Positions 7,209 through 16,682 are shown, counted from the first letter of the stretch. The stretch is DNA of 40,401 bases from Bacillus sp. ISL-41 (GCF_018613235.1 NZ_JAGGQP010000009.1:1-40401); one strand, 5' to 3'. The notes: a model not told the origin generated them from the letters alone. Made by a program: numbers and translations.

Positions 7209-9104
7209 ATGGATATTTTAAAAAAGATTGAGATGTATCGCCAAGGAGAAGAGAAGCTTAAATGGGAAGGGACGTTCAGGGAATATCTTGAAATTGTGAA
7301 GGAACAGCCATGGGTAGCTCAATCGGCACATTCGCGTGTATATAATATGATCAAGGACGCAGGAATTGAAAAAGAAAAAGGCAAGAAGCGCTATTCCTTC
7401 TTCAATTCACAGTTATTCGGCCTTGAAGAGGCGCTGGAAAGGCTTGTTGAGGAATATTTTCATCCAGCTGCGAAAAGGCTTGATGTCAGAAAGCGGATTT
7501 TGTTGTTGATGGGACCGGTAAGTGGAGGTAAATCAACACTCGTCACAATGCTGAAAAGAGGGCTTGAGGCGTATTCACATACAGACAGAGGAGCAATATA
7601 TGCGATCAAAGGCTGCCCAATGCATGAAGACCCACTGCATATGATTCCGCATCATTTGCGCAAGGATTTTTATGATGAATATGGCATCAGAATTGAAGGC
7701 AATCTGTCTCCGCTTAATATGATGAGGCTTGAACAAGAGTATGGCGGCAGGATTGAAGATGTCATCGTGGAGCGAATCTTCTTCTCCGAGGATAAGCGGA
7801 CGGGTATCGGCACATTCAGTCCATCTGATCCTAAATCCCAGGATATTGCGGATTTGACTGGCAGCATTGACTTCTCGACCATCGCGGAATATGGATCTGA
7901 GTCCGATCCGCGGGCCTATCGTTTTGATGGGGAATTGAATAAGGCGAACCGAGGGATGATGGAGTTCCAAGAAATGCTCAAGTGTGATGAGAAATTCCTC
8001 TGGCACTTGCTGAGCCTGACGCAGGAAGGCAATTTTAAAGCGGGAAGATTCGCATTGATTAGTGCGGATGAGTTGATTGTCGCGCATACGAATGAAACTG
8101 AATACCGTTCTTTCATTTCCAACAAGAAGAATGAAGCCTTGCATTCACGTATCATTGTGATGCCGATTCCATATAACCTAAAAGTGACTGAAGAAGAGAA
8201 GATTTATGACAAGATGATCAGGGAAAGTGATGTAAATGATGTCCATATTGCGCCGCATACTCTGAGGGTGGCTGCGATGTTCACGATTCTTACGCGTCTG
8301 AAGGATCCTAAAAAGGGCGACATCGACCTGATCAAGAAGATGAGGCTTTATGATGGTGAAAGTGTCGAAGGGTATAACAGAGCTGATGTTGAGGAATTGA
8401 AAAAAGAGCATCAGGATGAGGGAATGAGCGGAATTGACCCTCGTTACGTCATCAACCGAATTTCTTCTACAATTATCAGGAAAGAAGTTAAAACAATTAA
8501 TGCTTTGGACGTCCTGAGATCACTTAAGGAAGGCCTTGACCAGCATCCGTCGATTACCGCCGAGACAAGGGAGCGCTACCTGAACTATATTTCTCTTGCC
8601 CGGAAGGAGTATGACGATATCGCCAAGAAAGAAGTTCAAAAGGCATTCGTGTACTCGTATGAAGAGTCAGCTAAAACCCTTATGGATAATTACCTTGATA
8701 ATGTTGAAGCTTATTGTAATAAGGCGAAGATGCGTGATCAGCTGACTGGCGAGGAAATCAATCCGGACGAAAAGCTGATGCGCTCTATCGAGGAACAGAT
8801 TGGCATTTCCGAAAATGCCAAGAAAGCTTTCCGCGAAGAGATTTTAATCAGGATTTCTGCCTATGCGCGCAAAGGCAAGAGGTTTGATTACAATTCGCAT
8901 GACCGCCTGCGGGAAGCAATCCAGAAAAAGCTGTTTGCTGATCTGAAGGATGTCGTTAAGATTACGACTTCCACGAAGACTCCTGATGAGACGCAGCTGA
9001 AGAAAATCAATAATGTCGTCGCCAGATTGATCGATGAGCATGGATACAACTCTACCTCAGCGAATGAATTGCTGCGGTATGTCGGAAGCCTGTTGAATAG
9101 ATAG
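7209..9104 (+). CDS. prkA: PrkA, AAA+ serine kinase/protease of sporulation
   Basis: The 631-aa protein has the same length, from memory, as B. subtilis PrkA. It has an N-terminal AAA-type ATPase domain with Walker A GPVSGGKST at residues 102-110 and a DFSTIAEYGSESDPRAYRFDGELNKANRG core. The C-terminal domain resembles a kinase-like fold. PrkA is an inner-coat/sporulation factor, described as a Ser/Thr kinase and later as an ATP-dependent protease. The ATG at 7209 lies 6 nt behind GGGGAGG; the longer frame to 7182 is not supported. The yhbH gene follows downstream, as in the usual prkA-yhbH gene neighbourhood. Confidence 0.96.
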   Translation: MDILKKIEMYRQGEEKLKWEGTFREYLEIVKEQPWVAQSAHSRVYNMIKDAGIEKEKGKKRYSFFNSQLFGLEEALERLVEEYFHPAAKRLDVRKRILLLMGPVSGGKSTLVTMLKRGLEAYSHTDRGAIYAIKGCPMHEDPLHMIPHHLRKDFYDEYGIRIEGNLSPLNMMRLEQEYGGRIEDVIVERIFFSEDKRTGIGTFSPSDPKSQDIADLTGSIDFSTIAEYGSESDPRAYRFDGELNKANRGMMEFQEMLKCDEKFLWHLLSLTQEGNFKAGRFALISADELIVAHTNETEYRSFISNKKNEALHSRIIVMPIPYNLKVTEEEKIYDKMIRESDVNDVHIAPHTLRVAAMFTILTRLKDPKKGDIDLIKKMRLYDGESVEGYNRADVEELKKEHQDEGMSGIDPRYVINRISSTIIRKEVKTINALDVLRSLKEGLDQHPSITAETRERYLNYISLARKEYDDIAKKEVQKAFVYSYEESAKTLMDNYLDNVEAYCNKAKMRDQLTGEEINPDEKLMRSIEEQIGISENAKKAFREEILIRISAYARKGKRFDYNSHDRLREAIQKKLFADLKDVVKITTSTKTPDETQLKKINNVVARLIDEHGYNSTSANELLRYVGSLLNR

Positions 9105-9109
9105 ATTTT

Positions 9110-9141
9110 GAGGACCTGCAGATTGCGGGTCCTTTTAGTTT
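9110..9141 (+). terminator. Terminator after prkA
   Basis: AGGACCTGC paired with GCGGGTCCT, then TTTTAGTTT. Confidence 0.8.
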
Positions 9142-9186
9142 ATGAAATCCTGATAGCGGGAATAGTACAGGCAAGAGGTGATAAAC

Positions 9187-9369
9187 ATGAGTGAAAAAGA
9201 ATTGCCAAAAGACTATGTCCCTAAAAATAGTTCCATGGCACGCAATGAGGAAGAAATCGAAAATCTAGGTAAGCAAATGGAACACCGTCGCACAGGTGAA
9301 GTATTGAAAGAAGACTATGATAAAGTACCGGATCCAATCCAGTTTGATAAAGCGAATGAAAAGGAATAA
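9187..9369 (+). CDS. Small hydrophilic protein between prkA and yhbH
   Basis: A 60-aa, very charged, lysine- and glutamate-rich protein (MSEKELPKDYVPKNSSM...) with no hydrophobic helix and no cysteine. AAGAGGTG precedes the ATG at 9187 by 7 nt, and a strong terminator follows directly, which together support a real gene. I do not recognise the family. Its place between two sporulation genes suggests, but does not show, a spore-related role. It lacks the conserved motifs of alpha/beta small acid-soluble spore proteins. Confidence 0.65.
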   Translation: MSEKELPKDYVPKNSSMARNEEEIENLGKQMEHRRTGEVLKEDYDKVPDPIQFDKANEKE

Positions 9370-9402
9370 CCTTTGCTGATAACGCAAAGGTTATTTTTTT
9401 TA
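9367..9402 (+). terminator. Terminator after the small hydrophilic gene
   Basis: AACCTTTGC/GCAAAGGTT hairpin followed by an eight-T run. Confidence 0.92.
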
Positions 9403-9726
9403 TGGCCATGACACTCTGCATATTGCTGATTATAATCATTTGCCCAGAAGTTGATGCCTGCGTCCAGGACAGTAGTAAATGCTGTCTTGGAAAAGAACTT
9501 ATCAGGAAAAAGGACAATAATGCTCAAAAGGGTTTCAAGATAAAATGGGCTTGTCCATCCATAGGAGAAAAGGTTAATTGTCAAAATTATTTGTAAATTA
9601 TTTTGTCTTCCTGCATAAGATAGAGTAATTACAATTCCCACAAGGGAAAAGTCCATCGGGATATTGTATGAAGGTATGTTGAATTATGTTACTGTCAAAA
9701 TGAAAATTTCAAAGGAGGGGTTGAAA
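9403..9726. other. Intergenic region before yhbH, no convincing gene
   Basis: About 320 bp of AT-rich DNA. Open frames exist on both strands (plus 9402-9596, minus 9315-9656), but neither has a ribosome site. The minus frame encodes a partly hydrophobic peptide and could be a decayed membrane-protein gene. AAAGGAGGGG at 9712-9721 is the yhbH ribosome site. I see no confident sigma-factor promoter. Confidence 0.4.
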
Positions 9727-10896
9727 ATGACCGATGAAAGCAGTCACCAGTTTGTGATTTCCCAGGAAGATTGGTCCCTCCACCGCAAAGGACATGATGA
9801 CCAACAGCGCCATCAGGAAAAGGTGCAGGAAGCAATAAAGAGCAATCTGCCTGATTTGATCACCGAAGAGAATATTATCATGTCCAACGGCAGGGATGTC
9901 GTAAAGATTCCAATAAGGTCACTGGATGAGTACAAAATCCGTTATAACTATGATAAGAACAAACATGTCGGCCAGGGGAACGGCGACAGTAAAGTAGGTG
10001 ATGTCGTCGCGCGTGATGGCTCCGGGCAGCAGCAAGGTCCCGGAAAGGGGCAAGGCGCAGGAGACCAGGCCGGTGAAGATTATTACGAAGCAGAAGTATC
10101 AATGATGGAAATCGAAGAAGCGTTATTTAAAGAGCTGGAGCTTCCTAACCTCAAGAAGAAGGAAGAACAGGAGCACCTCGTTGAAAATATTGAATTCAAC
10201 GACATCAGGAAGACTGGCTTGATGGGCAATATTGATAAAAAGCGGACCATGATGTCAGCTTACAAGCGGAATGCGATGACAGGCAAACCATCGTTCCACC
10301 CAATCTACAAGGAAGATCTTAAATTCAAGACGTGGAATGAGGTCGTGAAGCCCGATTCAAAGGCTGTTGTTCTAGCCATGATGGATACGAGCGGCAGTAT
10401 GGGACTGTGGGAAAAATATATGGCGAGGAGCTTCTTCTTCTGGATGACACGCTTCCTTCGCTCCAAGTATGAAACAGTCGAAATCGAATTTATCGCTCAC
10501 CATACAGAAGCAAAGGTAGTCTCCGAGGAAGATTTTTTCTCAAAAGGAGAAAGCGGAGGTACCATTTGTTCATCCGCCTACCGGAAAGCATTGGAACTTA
10601 TAGACCTGAAATACAATCCAAGCAAGTTTAACATCTACCCATTCCATTTTTCAGATGGTGATAACCTGACCTCCGACAATGCCCGCTGTGTAAAATTAGT
10701 AGAAGAGCTGATGAAGGTCTCCAATATGTTTGGTTATGGAGAAGTCAATCAGTACAATCGCCACTCGACCCTAATGTCCGCGTATAAAAACATTAAAGAC
10801 GATAACTTCCGTTACTATATCCTCAAGCAGAAAGCTGATGTATTCCACGCGATGAAAAGTTTTTTCAAACAGGAAGAAAACAAGATGTATGCTTAA
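9727..10896 (+). CDS. yhbH: Sporulation protein YhbH (DUF444, VWA-like)
   Basis: The 389-aa DUF444 protein carries a von Willebrand A-like metal site (DTSGSMG from residue 220) and the preceding [10 protein letters not shown] and [14 protein letters not shown] segments. A low-complexity Gly/Gln-rich linker (residues ~95-120) separates a basic N-terminal region from the VWA domain. In B. subtilis yhbH is sporulation-expressed and required for normal spore development; DUF444 proteins occur with PrkA and SpoVR/YcgB in many bacteria. ATG 9727 follows AAAGGAGGGG by 6 nt; upstream in-frame codons to 9664 lack a ribosome site. It ends on a strong terminator. Confidence 0.95.
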   Translation: MTDESSHQFVISQEDWSLHRKGHDDQQRHQEKVQEAIKSNLPDLITEENIIMSNGRDVVKIPIRSLDEYKIRYNYDKNKHVGQGNGDSKVGDVVARDGSGQQQGPGKGQGAGDQAGEDYYEAEVSMMEIEEALFKELELPNLKKKEEQEHLVENIEFNDIRKTGLMGNIDKKRTMMSAYKRNAMTGKPSFHPIYKEDLKFKTWNEVVKPDSKAVVLAMMDTSGSMGLWEKYMARSFFFWMTRFLRSKYETVEIEFIAHHTEAKVVSEEDFFSKGESGGTICSSAYRKALELIDLKYNPSKFNIYPFHFSDGDNLTSDNARCVKLVEELMKVSNMFGYGEVNQYNRHSTLMSAYKNIKDDNFRYYILKQKADVFHAMKSFFKQEENKMYA

Positions 10897-10899
10897 TAA

Positions 10900-10937
10900 A
10901 AAATCGGCAGGATAGAGCTCCTGCCGATTTTTCTATT
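10900..10937. terminator. Bidirectional terminator between yhbH and the C39-like gene
   Basis: AAATCGGCAGG/CCTGCCGATTT stem with T-tracts on both strands. It lies just after yhbH and about 50 bp beyond the converging C39-like stop. Confidence 0.88.
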
Positions 10938-10987
10938 TCATCATCGTTGTTCTCACGCTGGATAGGAACTCCAATATTAACAATCTA

Positions 10988-11788
10988 TTATTTTTCAATT
11001 CCAATCGCCTGGCTGCCCATCTGGATCCAGGCATTCTCGAATGGTGTCCGTGGCACGGTCTTATAACCATCGCTGGCAAGCGGATCGTTTATGTAAATAG
11101 ACTCCTCGTCATAGCCGACAATCAAAACACTGTGTTCCTTGTAAGTAATCTTCACATTTCCGGTATTTGTCTCCCAAACGGTAAATTCCGATTCAGGAAG
11201 CGGAGCGAAGGTGGAATTGATGATGACCCAAACTGGCGATCCAGTATCGATCAGTTCGTAAACTGAATCAATGGATTGGCCAGTAATGTCCTTGATTTTT
11301 CCAGGGATATAATTCTCTGCAAGCTTTGCTACAGGACCATGGTAAACGCCATATCCCGATTTACTGAAAGTATAGATATCGCCTACGAAGCCATCATATG
11401 GATTGCTGCGAACATAATTTGCGTCGCGGAATGGTATTTTATGTATCTGCTCAGCCAAGGTCATTTTATCGGCTGCGATTCCCTCATACTGCAAAAGCAT
11501 TGTTAGGCTGGTTACCTCACAGCCTCGTTGTAATTCGGGGAGCTGACTGATGTGCGGAACCCCTTCAATCATCTCTCTCTTCTCTGTATTGAAGAAATCC
11601 TTGAGAAATTCTTTATCTTCAATGGACTTTGTTATGGAATAAGCTTCAGTTCGGTTGATTTTTGGAGCAACTGATGCTTGTGTTTCTGCCGTTGGATTTT
11701 CAATCGATCGTAAATTTTCCGCTCCCAGATAGGTCGCCAGGAAAATGCCTCCAATGGATAGTGTTCTAATAAGCAACTTTCTATTCAA
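10988..11788 (-). CDS. Exported C39-like cysteine peptidase (YvpB-like)
   Basis: The protein is 266 aa from the chosen TTG. An N-terminal signal or anchor (LLIRTLSIGGIFLATYLG) is followed by a ~60-residue linker and a papain-like C39_2 domain. The domain has GVPHISQLPELQRGCEVTSL with nucleophile Cys90, EHSVLIVGYD with His219, and INDP with Asp235, a complete Cys-His-Asp set. B. subtilis YvpB is similar. The TTG at 11788 follows TTAGGAG by 8 nt and sits 40 nt below a good promoter. The open frame to 12022 runs past that promoter and cannot all be translated from it. ATG 11806 is the alternative. The substrate is unknown. Confidence 0.82.
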   Translation of the reverse strand: MNRKLLIRTLSIGGIFLATYLGAENLRSIENPTAETQASVAPKINRTEAYSITKSIEDKEFLKDFFNTEKREMIEGVPHISQLPELQRGCEVTSLTMLLQYEGIAADKMTLAEQIHKIPFRDANYVRSNPYDGFVGDIYTFSKSGYGVYHGPVAKLAENYIPGKIKDITGQSIDSVYELIDTGSPVWVIINSTFAPLPESEFTVWETNTGNVKITYKEHSVLIVGYDEESIYINDPLASDGYKTVPRTPFENAWIQMGSQAIGIEK

Positions 11789-11834
11789 AATATCGTCTCC
11801 TAACATTTCTCCTTCAGGCTGGGCATCTCTTACA

Positions 11835-11863
11835 ATTTTAACCAAAGTTCGACAATGATTCAA
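11835..11863 (-). promoter_or_regulatory. Sigma-A promoter of the C39-like peptidase gene
   Basis: On the minus strand TTGAAT (11863-11858) and TAAAAT (11840-11835) lie 17 bp apart. The predicted start is about 40 nt before the TTG codon. Confidence 0.6.
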
Positions 11864-12083
11864 TAGACTAATAGAATGATATTGGAAACCGGCTGGTAAA
11901 AAGGTAACTATCATAGCGTAATTAAAATAAAAAGTCCTTAAGTTTGAGTTTTTGGGAAGAATATTGGGGAATTTAGTAGTTGAACCTGAAGTGAGCTCCA
12001 GTAAAAAAAGAATTTCTGACATTCATCTTTTTGAATCTAATCGGTAATACTATCTCTGTTATGAGTACAATCTTTTTAAAAAA

Positions 12084-12098
12084 AACACAATTTGTGTT
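12084..12098. promoter_or_regulatory. Palindromic candidate operator upstream of opuD
   Basis: AACACAA t TTGTGTT is a perfect 15-bp palindrome, followed by GGGTAT, which resembles a sigma-B -10, about 30 bp before the opuD ribosome site. No clear -35 was found. Betaine transporter genes in Bacillus are often osmotically and sigma-B regulated; the binding protein here is unknown. Confidence 0.4.
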
Positions 12099-12137
12099 AG
12101 GGTATTAAAGTGCAAAGTTGACGAAGGGAGTTTTTTG

Positions 12138-13652
12138 ATGAAAAAGGATTCATCTGTTTTTTTCATATCGACAGGAATTTTGTTATTAATGGTTCTTTTC
12201 GGTGTGTTTGTTCCAGATAAGCTTGAATCAGTTACAGCCAGTATCCAGGCATTCATTACTGATTCTTTTGGCTGGTATTATTTAATTCTTGTTTCTGCTA
12301 TTGTCATTGTTTGTCTGTATTTCTTAATCAGTCCTCTCGGCAAAATCAGACTTGGCAAGCAGGATGACCGCCCAGAGTTTACTACCCTGACTTGGTATGC
12401 GATGCTTTTTAGCGCCGGTATGGGGATCGGGCTGGTTTTCTGGGGTACTGCTGAACCGATAAGCCATTATATGGTCTCTACACCAACTGGAGTGGAGGCG
12501 GGGTCTGACCAGGCAATCCGTGATTCAATGAGATTCACGTTCTTCCACTGGGGTATCCATGCCTGGGCCATTTATGGAATTGTTGCATTAGTTCTTGCTT
12601 ATTTCAATTTCAGACATGGAAAGCCAGGATTGATTAGTGCTACCCTCAGCCCTATTTTAGGCGACAGGACGAATGGTGCAGTTGGAAAAGTAATTGACGT
12701 GATTTCGGTTGTCGCGACTGTAGTGGGTGTGGCAACAACTTTGGGATTTGGAGCTGTACAAATTAACGGTGGACTTTCTTACCTATTTGGAATACCTACT
12801 GGTTTCGTCACTCAATTGTTTATTGTCCTGATTGTAACAGTATTGTTCATGATCTCTGCATGGACAGGACTTGGAAAAGGTATCAAGATTTTAAGCAATG
12901 TAAACATGATACTAGCTGCGGTATTGCTCGTTGCGATGCTATTTTTAGGACCCACCCAATTTATCCTGAACCTTTTTACCAACACAATTGGTACATACCT
13001 TCAAAATTTGCCGGCAATGAGTTTCCGGATTGCGCCTTTAAATGAAGATGTCCGTTCGTGGATCAACGGCTGGACTATTTTCTACTGGGCATGGTGGATT
13101 GCCTGGGCGCCATTTGTAGGGATTTTTATAGCTCGAGTTTCTAAAGGCCGTACGATCAGAGAGTTTGTATTTGGTGTACTCCTTGTACCTTCTTTGATTG
13201 GCTTCCTATGGTTTTCTGCTTTTGGAGGTTCAGCGATCATGCTTGAGCACGAAGGGATTGCGAATATTTCAGAACTCGCGACCGAAGAAGCGCTCTTTGG
13301 CGTGTTTGCCAATTATCCATTAAGTTCTTTATTGTCCATCCTGGCAATGATCCTTATCGGTACATTCTTTATCACTTCAGCAGATTCAGGTACATTTGTT
13401 TTAGGGATGATGACCACCAATGGATCTCTGACACCAGGAAACAGGATTAAATTCACATGGGGAATCATGCTGGCGGCAATTTCTTTAGTATTGCTGTACT
13501 CTGGCGGACTGCAGGCATTGCAAAATACAATGATCGTAGCTGCATTGCCCTTCTCCATCATTATGGCATTAATGGGATTAAGTCTAATTAAAGCCCTGAA
13601 TCAAGAAGCAAAAGAACTCGGAATTGGAAAAATTCCTAAACGCAAGCCTTAA
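12138..13652 (+). CDS. opuD: Glycine betaine transporter, BCCT family (OpuD-like)
   Basis: Sodium-coupled uptake of glycine betaine or a related osmolyte through the membrane. The 504-aa protein has twelve hydrophobic helices. The BCCT marker lies near residues 315-345: WTIFYWAWWIAWAPFVG followed by FIARVSKGRTIREF, with the tryptophan-rich betaine-binding helix. FSAGMGIGLVFWGTAEP near residue 95 is the glycine-rich TM3 region. B. subtilis OpuD is the best-known match; choline or carnitine transport by a paralogue cannot be excluded. The ATG follows AAGGGAG, and the in-frame TTG just before is not needed. Single gene with its own terminator. Confidence 0.92.
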   Translation: MKKDSSVFFISTGILLLMVLFGVFVPDKLESVTASIQAFITDSFGWYYLILVSAIVIVCLYFLISPLGKIRLGKQDDRPEFTTLTWYAMLFSAGMGIGLVFWGTAEPISHYMVSTPTGVEAGSDQAIRDSMRFTFFHWGIHAWAIYGIVALVLAYFNFRHGKPGLISATLSPILGDRTNGAVGKVIDVISVVATVVGVATTLGFGAVQINGGLSYLFGIPTGFVTQLFIVLIVTVLFMISAWTGLGKGIKILSNVNMILAAVLLVAMLFLGPTQFILNLFTNTIGTYLQNLPAMSFRIAPLNEDVRSWINGWTIFYWAWWIAWAPFVGIFIARVSKGRTIREFVFGVLLVPSLIGFLWFSAFGGSAIMLEHEGIANISELATEEALFGVFANYPLSSLLSILAMILIGTFFITSADSGTFVLGMMTTNGSLTPGNRIKFTWGIMLAAISLVLLYSGGLQALQNTMIVAALPFSIIMALMGLSLIKALNQEAKELGIGKIPKRKP

Positions 13653-13661
13653 TAATTAGTG

Positions 13662-13697
13662 AGGAGTCATTCCAGTTTATGGGATGGCTCCTTTTTT
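13662..13697 (+). terminator. Terminator after opuD
   Basis: GGAGTCATTCC paired with GGGATGGCTCC (G-T pairs allowed), then TTTTTT. Confidence 0.88.
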
Positions 13698-13706
13698 AAT
13701 TTGGTC

Positions 13707-13735
13707 TTTACATAATTGGCGAGGCTGTTTATACT
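13707..13735 (+). promoter_or_regulatory. Sigma-A promoter of the RND exporter operon
   Basis: TTTACA (13707-13712), 17-bp spacer, TATACT (13730-13735). The transcription start falls inside the 20-bp palindrome at 13738-13757. Confidence 0.75.
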
Positions 13736-13737
13736 TT

Positions 13738-13757
13738 ATGTAAGTAATTACTTACAT
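13738..13757. promoter_or_regulatory. 20-bp perfect palindrome, probable TetR operator
   Basis: ATGTAAGTAA|TTACTTACAT is perfectly self-complementary and covers the +1 region of the exporter promoter, ideal for repression. The TetR-family gene closing this operon is the natural candidate to bind it. Half-site GTAAGTAA with a TTACTTAC partner is typical in size for TetR operators. Confidence 0.75.
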
Positions 13758-13782
13758 TCATTAGTTTCAGGGGGGAAGGAAG

Positions 13783-15282
13783 ATGCTGAAAATACTTGGG
13801 TCATGGATGTCAAAACACCCGGTAAAAATAGTTTTATTAACGATAATGGCTGTTGTGCTTTTAGCTGCAGGGGCAAGTAACGTCCAAATGGCTACGGGGA
13901 ATGAGACACTGGTAAGCACTGAATCAATGGTTTATAAAAGCAACCAGCAGCTTGAAGAAGAATTCGGGGGAGAATCGATCATCATCGTTTATGAAGCAAC
14001 TGATGATAAAGATGTGCTAACGGTTGACAGGCTGGAACATATGAAAGGTCTTGAAGCAATCCTTAATACACAAAAACAGGTTTATAGCGTCATGAGTCCT
14101 GTTGTTCTGGTAGAAGAAATATCGTCTAAGCAAGCTGAGAAATATAAAGAAGGAATAGAAGAAGTTTCGGATGGCCTGAAAGATATGGGTGGAAAATTAA
14201 TAGAGATTGGAGATCAGATGGAAGCCAATGCTTCTGCAGAAGGACAGCTTCCAAACATGGCTAGCCAAATGCCGGAACTTAATCAGGGAATAGATAACAT
14301 GATTCAAGGACAGGAGAAACTAAAGGCAGGAACGACAAATCTTGTTAGTGGCTATTCTCAGTTTGGAGCCCAGACAAGAGATGCAGGGATGAAACTGAAA
14401 GAATTGGCTTCAAAATACAACGCAAATGACCCGCAACAGAAACATCAAGCAGAACAGGTTAATAAAATGAGCATCCACTTGATCCAGCTTTCTGAAAAAA
14501 TGCTGCAGGGAGCTGAGAAATCTGAGGCTCTCCCAAATGTTCCAGATCAAACAATCAAGAGTTTAAAAGGAATGGAAAGTGGATTATCAAAACAGCAAGG
14601 ACAATTTGAAGACTTCCAGGCAGGAAAGGCAAAGCAGACTGAAGATTTAAAGCAGCTCAGCAAAGGTCTGAGTGAAATGGGCACAAACCTGGTCGAAATC
14701 AGTGAAAAATTAACCGCGATGAATGATTACTCCGATACATTGAAACCAGGATTGCCTGTAAAGCAGGAAACTCTGGAATACATTGTTTATGATAATAATG
14801 GCAAGAGGAAAGATATTTTTAATGAAGTCATTATAAACGATCATACCATGATCATGATTGTGAAATTTGGCGGAAATGTTTCGGATGACTCAAAAAGTGA
14901 CATTTCAAAAACGGTTAAGTCATATTTGAATGAAAATCAAATAGAGTCAACAGATACAATGGTTTCCGGGAAGCCAGTTTTGGATGATGCAATCCGCTCA
15001 TCCATGAAGGAAAGCATGAAGAAAATGATGATGCTATCTATATTGTTCATGGTCATCATTTTATTTTTCACCTTCAATGTAAGTTGGCGCTTACTTCCAT
15101 TAGGTATCATTTTAATAGCTGTCATTGGTACGGTTGGTTTGATGGGCTGGATTCAGATACCAATAACCATGGTCTCTATGGCCGTTTTCCCGATTCTTAT
15201 AGGTCTTGGGATTGATTACGCAATCCAGTTCCAAAACAGGTATTCAGAAGAAATGGCAGATGAGGAGGATGACCATGAATAA
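13783..15282 (+). CDS. RND/MMPL-type exporter, N-terminal part
   Basis: 499 aa. TM1 (IVLLTIMAVVLLAAGAS) is followed by a large outward domain with a long helical, glutamine-rich coiled-coil insertion (about residues 115-320), then TMs from about residue 405. The protein ends just after the conserved FPILIGLGIDYAIQFQNRYSEEM motif. In intact relatives, such as HAE3-type RND proteins and B. subtilis YdfJ, that motif is followed without a break by the sequence that begins the next gene. So this is half of a pump. It is the first gene of the TetR-controlled operon, with GGGGGGAAGGAAG before the ATG. Confidence 0.85.
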   Translation: MLKILGSWMSKHPVKIVLLTIMAVVLLAAGASNVQMATGNETLVSTESMVYKSNQQLEEEFGGESIIIVYEATDDKDVLTVDRLEHMKGLEAILNTQKQVYSVMSPVVLVEEISSKQAEKYKEGIEEVSDGLKDMGGKLIEIGDQMEANASAEGQLPNMASQMPELNQGIDNMIQGQEKLKAGTTNLVSGYSQFGAQTRDAGMKLKELASKYNANDPQQKHQAEQVNKMSIHLIQLSEKMLQGAEKSEALPNVPDQTIKSLKGMESGLSKQQGQFEDFQAGKAKQTEDLKQLSKGLSEMGTNLVEISEKLTAMNDYSDTLKPGLPVKQETLEYIVYDNNGKRKDIFNEVIINDHTMIMIVKFGGNVSDDSKSDISKTVKSYLNENQIESTDTMVSGKPVLDDAIRSSMKESMKKMMMLSILFMVIILFFTFNVSWRLLPLGIILIAVIGTVGLMGWIQIPITMVSMAVFPILIGLGIDYAIQFQNRYSEEMADEEDDHE

Positions 15283-16672
15283 CAAACCAGAGAAGGCCCT
15301 ATATCAAACATTAACGCAAATGGTGCCGGCAGTTTTGACAGCCTTAATTGCTGCCGGGCTGGGGTTTATTGCTTTATACACATCTCCTGTGCCGATGATC
15401 CAGGACTTTGGCAAGATGCTGACAGTAGGAATGATCATCAGTTTTATAGCAGGAGTGTTTATATTAATTCCGATTTTATTCACTAGAGATCATTTCTTCA
15501 AAAAAGAAAGGAATAAAAAGAAACAAGTAAAATTTAGAAATAAGAAGGGAGACAGGTTCTTTAATTGGTTTACAAATAAACTGATTTTGCTGAAGTGGCT
15601 CATCCTTTTTGCTGCCTTCCTATCAGCAGGGCTTGGTATCTGGGTTGATTTACAAGCAGGGGTCGAAACGGATGTTGAAAAGTTTATGCCGCAGGATACA
15701 CAGGAGTTAAAGGATATTCATAAGTTAAGAGAAATTATCGGCAGTACCGATGAAATTTCGGTTGTCTATGAAGCTGACGATGTGTCATCTGCTGAGATAT
15801 TGGAGTGGGTAGATGGGATTACCGGAACAGTTAAAAGTGAATTTCCAGAAACCATTACAGATGCACGTTCAGTCACAACTGCCCTTCGACAGATGAATGA
15901 TGGGGAATTTCCTGTAAATCATGAGATAGAGGAATATTTGGCTGATATGCCAGAAGCACAGAAAAAGCTGTTAATTAATGAAGAAGGAACAAAAGGTGTC
16001 ATCACCTTGAGTATAGAGCACCTAGAGGCAGAGGAGCTTAAAGGTTTCATTGATGACTTAGCCGACTATTTTAAGGCGGAAGAATTAAAAGGAGTTGATA
16101 CAACGGTTACCGGAAAAGCAGTGCTGGATGTTGAGATGGTTACCGCATTGACTACTGGCAGGTATAAAATGACATTGCTCGGGATGGGGCTTGTTTTCTT
16201 TGGCTTGCTGTTAGTATACCGCCATCCTGTCAAAGCATTTATACCATTGCTGCCAATCGCCCTGATTGTCGGATGGTCAGGCGGAGCCATGTTTTTACTT
16301 GATATCAAATATACCCCGTTGACTGCCACATTGGGAGCATTGATTATCGGAATTGGCACAGAGTTCACCATACTGATCATGGAGCGTTTTTATGAAGAAC
16401 GGAAAAAAGGCAGAAACAGCAAGGAAGCCATCATGGTCACGAATCGAAAAACAGGGAAGGCAATCCTCGCATCTGCCTTTACCACAATCGGCGGGTTCAG
16501 CGCACTGCTGGTTTCCGATTTTGTCATCTTGAGCAACTTCGGCTTGATGACATTAATAAATATATCCCTGGCACTGTTCAGTACAATTGTAGTCATGCCT
16601 GCCATCTTGATTATTCTCGACCGTTTTGTGAAAATAAGACATGTAGGGGAGAAGGAATTACCAGTAAGCTAG
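15275..16672 (+). CDS. RND/MMPL-type exporter, C-terminal part
   Basis: 465 aa. It starts with the cytoplasmic loop and TM that normally continue the N-terminal part (PAVLTALIAAGLGFIALYTSPVPMIQDFGKML), then holds the second outward domain (about residues 120-280) and the last TM bundle with the duplicated GALIIGIGTEFTILIMERFYEE motif. The ATG overlaps the previous stop (8-nt overlap, different frame) and has GAGGAGG 6 nt upstream, so it can be translated on its own by coupling. Together the two chains make one complete RND protomer of about 960 residues. Lipid, surfactin-like or drug export is possible; the substrate is unknown. Confidence 0.82.
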   Translation: MNNKPEKALYQTLTQMVPAVLTALIAAGLGFIALYTSPVPMIQDFGKMLTVGMIISFIAGVFILIPILFTRDHFFKKERNKKKQVKFRNKKGDRFFNWFTNKLILLKWLILFAAFLSAGLGIWVDLQAGVETDVEKFMPQDTQELKDIHKLREIIGSTDEISVVYEADDVSSAEILEWVDGITGTVKSEFPETITDARSVTTALRQMNDGEFPVNHEIEEYLADMPEAQKKLLINEEGTKGVITLSIEHLEAEELKGFIDDLADYFKAEELKGVDTTVTGKAVLDVEMVTALTTGRYKMTLLGMGLVFFGLLLVYRHPVKAFIPLLPIALIVGWSGGAMFLLDIKYTPLTATLGALIIGIGTEFTILIMERFYEERKKGRNSKEAIMVTNRKTGKAILASAFTTIGGFSALLVSDFVILSNFGLMTLINISLALFSTIVVMPAILIILDRFVKIRHVGEKELPVS

Positions 16673-16682
16673 GGGTGGCAGT

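Noticed and set aside
9315-9656. 113-aa minus-strand ORF, perhaps a membrane protein remnant
   Set aside because: No ribosome site, overlaps a terminator and part of another gene. No family recognised.
15200-15282. Programmed ribosomal frameshift joining the two exporter parts
   Set aside because: A clear ribosome site and ATG for the second part are enough. No slippery heptamer plus pseudoknot was evident.
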